In this document: piece by piece, positions 57,330 to 64,000 of the stretch
Layout: each line of letters opens with the position of its first letter
Position numbering within the stretch: position 1 is the first letter of the stretch
Translations under genes and position numbers: made by a program
Source of the DNA: Scilla litardierei
Lineage: Eukaryota > Streptophyta > Magnoliopsida > Asparagales > Asparagaceae
Direction: 5' to 3'
NCBI GenBank assembly: GCA_030789695.1
Contig: CM061141.1
Location: 319,922,452 to 319,986,451, forward strand
Length of the DNA stretch: 64,000 nucleotides
The notes under the pieces: generated by a model
Database searches by the model: none
What the model was told of the DNA's origin: nothing
Seen by the model: only the letters and a program-made list of their open reading frames with translations

Positions 57330-60199
57330 ATTTCTTTATTTTTGACTTTTAAGTCATTTTGTTTTCTTTATATTTTTATTTTATTTTATTTTATTTTACT
57401 TTTACCTTTTACTTTTATTTATTTTTTTACTTTTACTTTTTTTTTACTTTTACTTTACTTTAATTTTTTTAGTTTTCTTTCTATAATCCAAAAAATTTTG
57501 TAAAACTATAAAAAATCTTTTTTATGGATAGTGATGCAATCATTCAGACTTTATTTCGGGGTTAATTCAAATCCTACCAGTTTTCCATGGTACGGAGGAG
57601 GAAAACCCACATTTACATTTACAAAAGTTTGAAACGATATGCCGCACTTTATTTGGTGGGAATGCATGCATTAATGACTTATTTCTTCGGTACTTCCCAT
57701 ATTCTTTGAGAGATTTTGCTATGCATTGGTTTGAAACATTGCCTTTTGACTCGGATTTTACTTGGTTGTCATTTCAGGCTGAATTTCTTCGACAATTTTT
57801 TCCTCTCTTCTTTGCGCAGGTACAGGAGCGGCAGGCCACAAAGCACCAAATAGCGAGTTTTGCTCAAACTGACGAGGATGCATACTATCAAGCTTCGCAG
57901 AAGTTCAATGATTTGATGCTTGCATATCCACACCACAGCTTTCACGATGATCATCTCCTACAGATCTTCTACACGGGATTACTGCCTTCTGCGCGGGATT
58001 TCGTGCAGACAAGCTGCAATGGAGAATTCTTTGCTTTTTCGACCGAGGAAGCATGTTGGTACTTGAATGATCTTGCTGAGTATGAGTTTGCACTCCAACA
58101 GGTCGACAGTCAGCCTGAGGTTCCGCCTGAGGGCTCCATCCATTGTGACCCTATGGAAGAACTTGACGATCATATTGATGGGGGACATTGGGGCCAAAAG
58201 AAAGAGGATGAACAACCACCATTTGAGGAGCAAGAGGAGATGGATGATGTGGTCCGTATTGACCTTGAGGGAATCTACTTTGATGATGACGAGGATGATA
58301 TATGCGAGGGAGCGAGCTTACAGACCGAGATGGAGCCCGAGCCATACATTCTTCCTACTTCCATGCAGCAGTTTCCACTTCCTTCACCGCAGGACGAGAT
58401 TGATGACGATTACGAGATGATCTACGTTGAGCCAGCGATGTCTTACTCTCCAGATCCACTTCTACAGACACTTCCTCCTCACGAGGCCGAGTATTAGATC
58501 GAGCTTAGCGACACACATCAGGGGAGTTCCCACAATTCCTTGCAGTATATTATTGAATCACAAATTCACTTCCATATACTTTTGATTCAAAATGCCGTCT
58601 ATTGAATTTAAATTCTTTAGTTAATTTTGATGACCCATTTTGGAACACTTTTGTTACAGGGCATGGGGACAACGCTTGGATTGATGCACTCGTCTGGGAG
58701 TTGCATTGCTGGAATCCAAGAAGACCGGTGGAGGCCTTACTTCGCAGCAGCTGGCTGAGGAGCGCACAGATCTGATCGTGCAGATGCCACCGCTGCTATA
58801 GATTCTGGATCCTCCTTTTGTGATGGAGTCCGTACCTTCACCATATGCGACGCCTAGCACTTATTGGACGGCTACTTGTGACAAGCGTCACCATCTCGAG
58901 CACTGACGGAGGATATACGCAAGGAGCTTCTGGAACAAATTCCTCCCCCGATTGGTATCTGTGACCCTCCATTTGGGAGGCTACGGTGATCTCTTCCCTT
59001 TTTACCCTTCTACGTCGTTATATATTTGAAAGGGAAGCGGTTTTGTTTATGCATTCACATATTCTGATCTCCATATTTTATTCTACCACGCTTTAAACAT
59101 TGAGGACAATGTTCATTTTAAGTTGGGGGGAGGAAGTAGTAAACAATAAAATATATATGTTTTGCATAAACAATCTATATAGTTTGCATAAAAAATGGTG
59201 TTTGTTTACATTCAAGTTTGCAAAAAAAAAATCGTTTTCATATGCTTGTATAATAAAAAAGAGTGTTGCGTTTTTACCCAAATCATCTTTATATGTCCCT
59301 TTGAAGTGAAAATTCCAACATGTTTAATTGCACACCCATATTCATTATTGTAAAATAGATTAAGAATGTTTTACTCCTGCGTAGAATTTTAAATTATCAC
59401 GACTTTCATGTAAATTAGTGCATGTATCCGCAATTATAATCTTATGAAACGATTATTTGGTTTAGGCAATTTCATATCACGTATGCGTTTATGAATTGGT
59501 AATTATGTGAAGAAGGTTATAAATTCTCAGGATAAAGGCCAACCACATACACAAGCTTGCTGATTAGTAGATGATGGAGGATTTTACTCAAACTTGCCTC
59601 ATGTCAAAAAAAGACAAAGAAAAATAAAAAAATGAATAAAATGCACCGTTCTTCCAGCTTCTTTTAGTAGCCGGGTCCTCGTGCCTCAGGAAGCGTGGGG
59701 CTTCGCGCTGAAAAATGAAGTATGGGGGAGTGCATAATAATCTTTAGACATTCCGAGTTATTAAGTCTGAAGGGGTTTTCAAACCTAATGCCCTAAGACC
59801 GTCTGGTTTGGGAGTCATTAACCTAACGCTCGTTACATTGATTGCTCTAAAAAGTTTATAAAAAAGAAAAAAAGAAAAAAAAATACAAAAAGAGATGAGA
59901 TACTTTTGAGTGGATTCAAGATCATGATGTTATGATTTGGATGTTGTGATGGCCTAATCCTAGGAAATTTACATCCTAGGACACGTGATTACCTATTGAT
60001 TAAACAATTACATTCTGCAATACCGAATATGTGTGGATTGAGATAAAATTGTAGATTTTTGCATTAGTCCATGAGAACTCATGATATTTATTAAACTTTG
60101 TTGGGTAATATTATTCTTAATTCATTTTTTGGGTGTATAACATATTTTTGGAAATATTCGCTTATTTTGCTAAGAGACTAGCAAAAAGCTAGTTGGGGG
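57330..60199 (+). mobile_element. gag-only gypsy element, internal region, right copy
   Basis: Continues the gypsy interior interrupted at 50552. Same content and order as 45880-48750, with scattered substitutions and small indels. Confidence 0.88.
57524..58497 (+). pseudogene. Gag-like protein of gypsy element, right copy (premature stop)
   Basis: Same frame as 46075-47156, but CAG has become TAG at 58495-58497 after HEAEY, removing the last 37 codons. A few substitutions (for example AMHWFETLP instead of AMQLFETLP). Confidence 0.78.
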
Positions 60200-61691
60200 T
60201 GTGATTCTGAGAGAATATTGCGTTTATTACCCCCTAATTTGGTTGTATTTTGCGTATATTTAATATCTATTTTGTCTCTAATACGTGCATTATTGAAATA
60301 TCATTTACCTTTAGAGTATATCACTTGTTTATACGCAAAATACTATTTTATGGCCTAATTCTGTCTTCATTTTATTTTTCAGGTAAAGCTTGCAATTTTC
60401 CGAATCCAACTGCTATTTTTCCATATTTTTTGGAGATCGGAGCAATTTTTGGAGATTAAAAAGGCCCAGTAAAGCCATTGAAAAAGAGGAAAAATTAAAA
60501 AAATTAAAAAAAAACATTTTTAAAAGGGGGGCCCCACAGGCGGGCCCACCCGCCTGTTACTGGCGGGGCCCTCCCGCCTGTACAGGCGGGTGCAGGCCCA
60601 CCTGTTGAACAGGCGGGTCAAGCCCGCATGTCCACTCAGGCGGGCGCCCGCCCGCGTTTACCATGCGGGCGGCGCCCGCCAAGCCTCTTCTGACCCTTCT
60701 GTTTGCTTTGACATATTGACTGGGTTGCGGGTCTGCAGCCTGCAAACCCGCAAGCCCAATAAGCTTAAAACTCCTATAAAAAGGGCTATTTTGTTCATAA
60801 CTTGAGGATCCAACCTCCGATTTGAGTGAAACAAGTTTTGGGGGCTTCTCCCCCAAATTTTAGAGGAGATGGAGCAGTTCTAGGAGGAGTTTGGGGCTCT
60901 TTTGGCATCGTTTTGGGTGGTTTCCTTCCACTTTTCCTATGTTTTTATTGTATTTGTATTAAGTATTGTATTAAACGATGTTTGTATTAATGAAAATCGT
61001 TATTTGTATTACCATGGCTAGCTGAAATTCATGTGGTGTGTTGTGTGGAAGTTAGTATTGATGGGTTTCATGTTTTAATTTCTTCATAGCACTCGTTTTA
61101 ATCGAAAATATTGAAAACGTCGTTTTTCGCTCTTTTAATTAATTACGCGCTATCCGTGAGGAATCCGCTTAGGATGACATGACGCGAGGCATCGTCTACG
61201 TGCACAAACCCGTAGAGGGGCCCAAGGAGGGTGATGAACCGCGAGGTTCATCTATTTATACTTCATTTTCTTGAAAAACGACCGATTCAACATTTATGTA
61301 ATTTGCTAAAAAAATCACCGTTCATTCAAAGTTAAATCATCCGATCCTCATACCTTGGCATGGATGAGGGAATGAGTCATCAATGAAGAATGATTACCAT
61401 GAGACCCTACAACACTAACGAAAACACAACACACTCACATTTTTACCGTATTATTTTTACGTTATTTACTTTCGTAATTTTTCGTACCCGTTTTACCTCA
61501 AACAAAAACCCAACCAAAAATTCACCTTCAAAGGGTGGTTCATACTTCATTATCATTTCCAAGCAAGTTTCAGATTGTAAAATTTGTAGAATAGTTTGTC
61601 ACTGTGGAATACGACCCTGGACTCACCAGGTTTACTACTTGACCGACTTCCTATACTTGGGAATTTAAACTGCAACATTTTAGTCCAGTCA
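60200..61691 (+). repeat. gypsy 3' LTR, right end of the array (1492 bp)
   Basis: Same length as 48751-50242. The TATA box is changed to TATAAAAAGG. The GC inverted-repeat cluster is at 60525-60680. Followed by non-gypsy sequence CCGCTCTAC. Confidence 0.9.
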
Positions 61692-64000
61692 CCGCTCTAC
61701 ACGAAGGCATGGCCCCCCAACCCGGTGTTACACTGCCGTGGGGAGCGACGACAACAAACCCAACGATCTCCCAAATCTACTTAGGCTGTTGGCCCAAACC
61801 AAAGAGGGAAAAAATTCGTTAGGGCCGAAGCCCGCGGCACTACTGCGGGCCTCGCCCATTACCCTATCTATAAAAAAAGAATTATGGCTGCGTGCTTCAG
61901 GCCCGCAGGCCGCTTCTCTTTTGAAGAAAAAACGAATTATCGTTGCGGGCCTAAAGCCCACCGGCCGTGTCTGCTCTCGCAAATCTAATAAAATTTATAA
62001 CGTAAGTGCATGGTGTCGGTTGTATCGCTAACGGGCCAAAACACAGGGAGGCATTCATTGAGTGCCGATTTTTGGGTCCTTATTCGAAAGCTATGCTAAC
62101 GAATGGCGGTCAAAGAGAGAATAAAAGTGTGGAATCAATGGATAAGAGCTCTAGGGCTTTTGGTATACCCGCCATTGAACCAGTGTTAGGGTTGGATTAA
62201 TAGATAACCGACTATTAGGTTCATTGGGACTCAGGAGAGGTCGCCTAACTTAAAGGCATTCACCTATCCGCCACTCTCGTGGTGAATGATAAGGTATTCC
62301 TTTATGTTAACTCCTACCTTCTGCTCTCGCGATGCATTGATAGGCCTATCCAAACCTATACCGATGCCGACTCTCGTCGATACATCGGTATACGTCAGGC
62401 GCATTACGCTCGACGAATGTCCTCAATCTTACTCCCGACCGCAGCGGCGTTCTGGGTTTAGACCTATATTAGGAAGGCTATACTCGATGCACGACTCTTT
62501 CCGGTCACACCGATAGTATGGATCCCTATAGGGATCGAAACCCCGGATCAGTCTCGACTCTCACCGGCGGCCAATCTGATCGTCCAAAAGGGAGGGGTCG
62601 AATCAACAACGATAATTGCCATCCCAATATACCCCAACTCCTCCATTAACCCAGCAAATAATCAAAAGTTCATCCAACACATGGCCCTAATCCAATGGGG
62701 TTCAATCCATTGCCCTAGATAAAATCTACTCACTACCCATTGCAAAAGAGATGATTTCTAACATTGGTTGAGTAATGAAAGCCATGGATTCAAGAAATAG
62801 ATACAAAAGATAGCAAAACACACAATAGTAATAACAAAGGAAAAGTTTCTATTAAGGAAATCTAATTTATTACAATATGAAGCTAATTAAAACAACTAAG
62901 ATTGCAGAATAAACGAGTAATAAAATCCTTACAAAACTCCAAAAATCCCAAAACCGGCTAAAACCAAAGATGGGTTCACTTAGGGAAGAAGGCGAGCTTT
63001 TATACAACTTCCCAAAAGACCAAAAAGATCCTAACGGTTCCCTGGCGATGCCTGGAATTCGTGTAGAAATCCTATTCGACGCAACCGCATCGAAAACAAC
63101 GCTGTCGCGTTGTCCCAGTGCATAAAATGGGGGGGCGGAGGCTACAGCGACGCGGTCACGTCGCCAGGGACACGACCGCGTCGAATCCGGTTTCGACGTC
63201 CGCGTCAGCATCTAAACGGTCATGTGGATCGCACGTTTGGTCTTCGGTTCTTCTGGATTACGCATCCGCGTCGTCTATAGTGATGTGGGCCGCGTTGATT
63301 GCATATCTTCAAATCAACTCCTCAGAGATGCGGCCGTTTGGTACATGTCTATGCGGTCGCATGAAATTGTGTCCTGCTCAACTATGTTTGATTAAATTGA
63401 CACATCCGTGTGTTTCACAGCTCTTCTCTTTTCTCCCCAATTTGCACACGTTGAGCTCCCGGCTCCACTCCTTTTGCCCTTTTGCGCTATAATCAAGTCA
63501 TATGGTCCCTAGGCAGCATATATATCCTACAAATCACAGACGGGACCATAAAAGCAAAAGAGGAAATGAAAACGGGGAGAAACAGAGAAATAAACGATGA
63601 AAAACGTGTATAAAAAGGGGGAAACCTATATATAATAAACACTCATCAAGCTGTATGATTTTTTGACGAAAAAAATTTCATTATGGATGCGGGCCTGAAG
63701 CACGCAGCCTGCAGGCCAATTGATTTTGAACAAAAAAGGGGAGGGTGTTTGTTTGAGTGGATGTGAACCTAGAGCCCACGGTCCACAAAATTCCAGAAAT
63801 ATGGGGAGGATTAAAGAAAAAAGGGAGGGACGGGGGATTTTGGGCCTAAAATAAATAGGAAATGGAGGGGGAAACAAGGGTATAAATGGAGACATTTGGG
63901 TAATAAAAATGGGACATTAAAGGAAAATTTATTTTCCTTTCAAACAAATAACATGATGTCTTTATTCAATTTTAATTGAATTGACCCCTACTCGCACAAC
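61692..64000. other. unclassified retroelement-like flank
   Basis: 61782-61975 and 63685-63790 contain GGGCCT/AGGCCC palindromes like those in the C1 leader. Between them, 61980-63650 resembles LTR or leader sequence of a long gypsy element. It has GACGCGGTCACGTCG-type palindromes at 63060-63200 and a TATAAAAAGGGG at about 63611-63622. No coding domain or clear termini were found. Confidence 0.4.

Noticed and set aside
42097..61691. The 11.4-kb repeat as an assembly duplication
   Set aside because: The copies differ by scattered substitutions, a premature stop, TATA changes, a 1-bp indel and an 11-bp deletion. The LTR junction structure is biologically coherent. Long-read confirmation would still be useful.

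Overview
This window is nuclear DNA from a flowering plant. It has spliced host genes with plant-style introns, a plastid-type iron superoxide dismutase, a plant CYP85-clan P450, and dense nests of Ty1/copia and Ty3/gypsy LTR retrotransposons. The species cannot be named from the sequence; a repeat-rich genome with inflated introns is all that is certain. Both host genes lie on the minus strand and occupy well under 2% of the window.

Host genes. (1) A P450 resembling the CYP90B/CYP724 steroid hydroxylases has exon 1 at 9275-9483 and exon 2 at 3704-4058, joined by a 5.2 kb intron that holds a Helitron and a non-autonomous LTR element. Its remaining exons lie beyond the left edge, past a copia element inserted in intron 2. 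(2) A chloroplast iron superoxide dismutase of FSD3 type has eight exons between 10982 and 29007. They join in frame to exactly 263 codons plus stop. Its first intron is about 15.2 kb and contains a full-length gypsy element, a degraded copia element, a second copy of the non-autonomous element and a Mutator-like element. A 9 kb copia element (C1, 29197-38249) sits 190 bp upstream of the start codon, apparently between the gene's own TATA box and its transcription start.

Right half. 29197-61691 is an almost unbroken retrotransposon nest. C1 carries a 2.5 kb solo LTR with a perfect GAATG target duplication. Next come a second, truncated LTR of the same general type (38769 to about 42096) and then a tandem array. 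The array is a gag-only gypsy element (LTR 1492 bp) that received a C1-related copia element (B1, 50553-57329, target duplication ATTTC). The whole unit was then duplicated with a period of 11449 bp, giving the order internal-LTR-internal-LTR. The left copy is truncated at about 42097. 61692-64000 holds unclassified retroelement-like sequence.

Structure not explained by ordinary annotation. The 5' leaders or LTRs of several unrelated elements contain clusters of GC-rich palindromes. In C1 these form an array of nine GGGC...GCCC hairpins about 48 bp apart. A short hairpin that can fold two ways is conserved between the otherwise diverged leaders of C1 and B1. A Glu/Pro-rich reading frame with a conserved C-terminal block occurs in both copies of the non-autonomous LTR family. 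No tRNA, rRNA, CRISPR or prokaryotic feature was seen.
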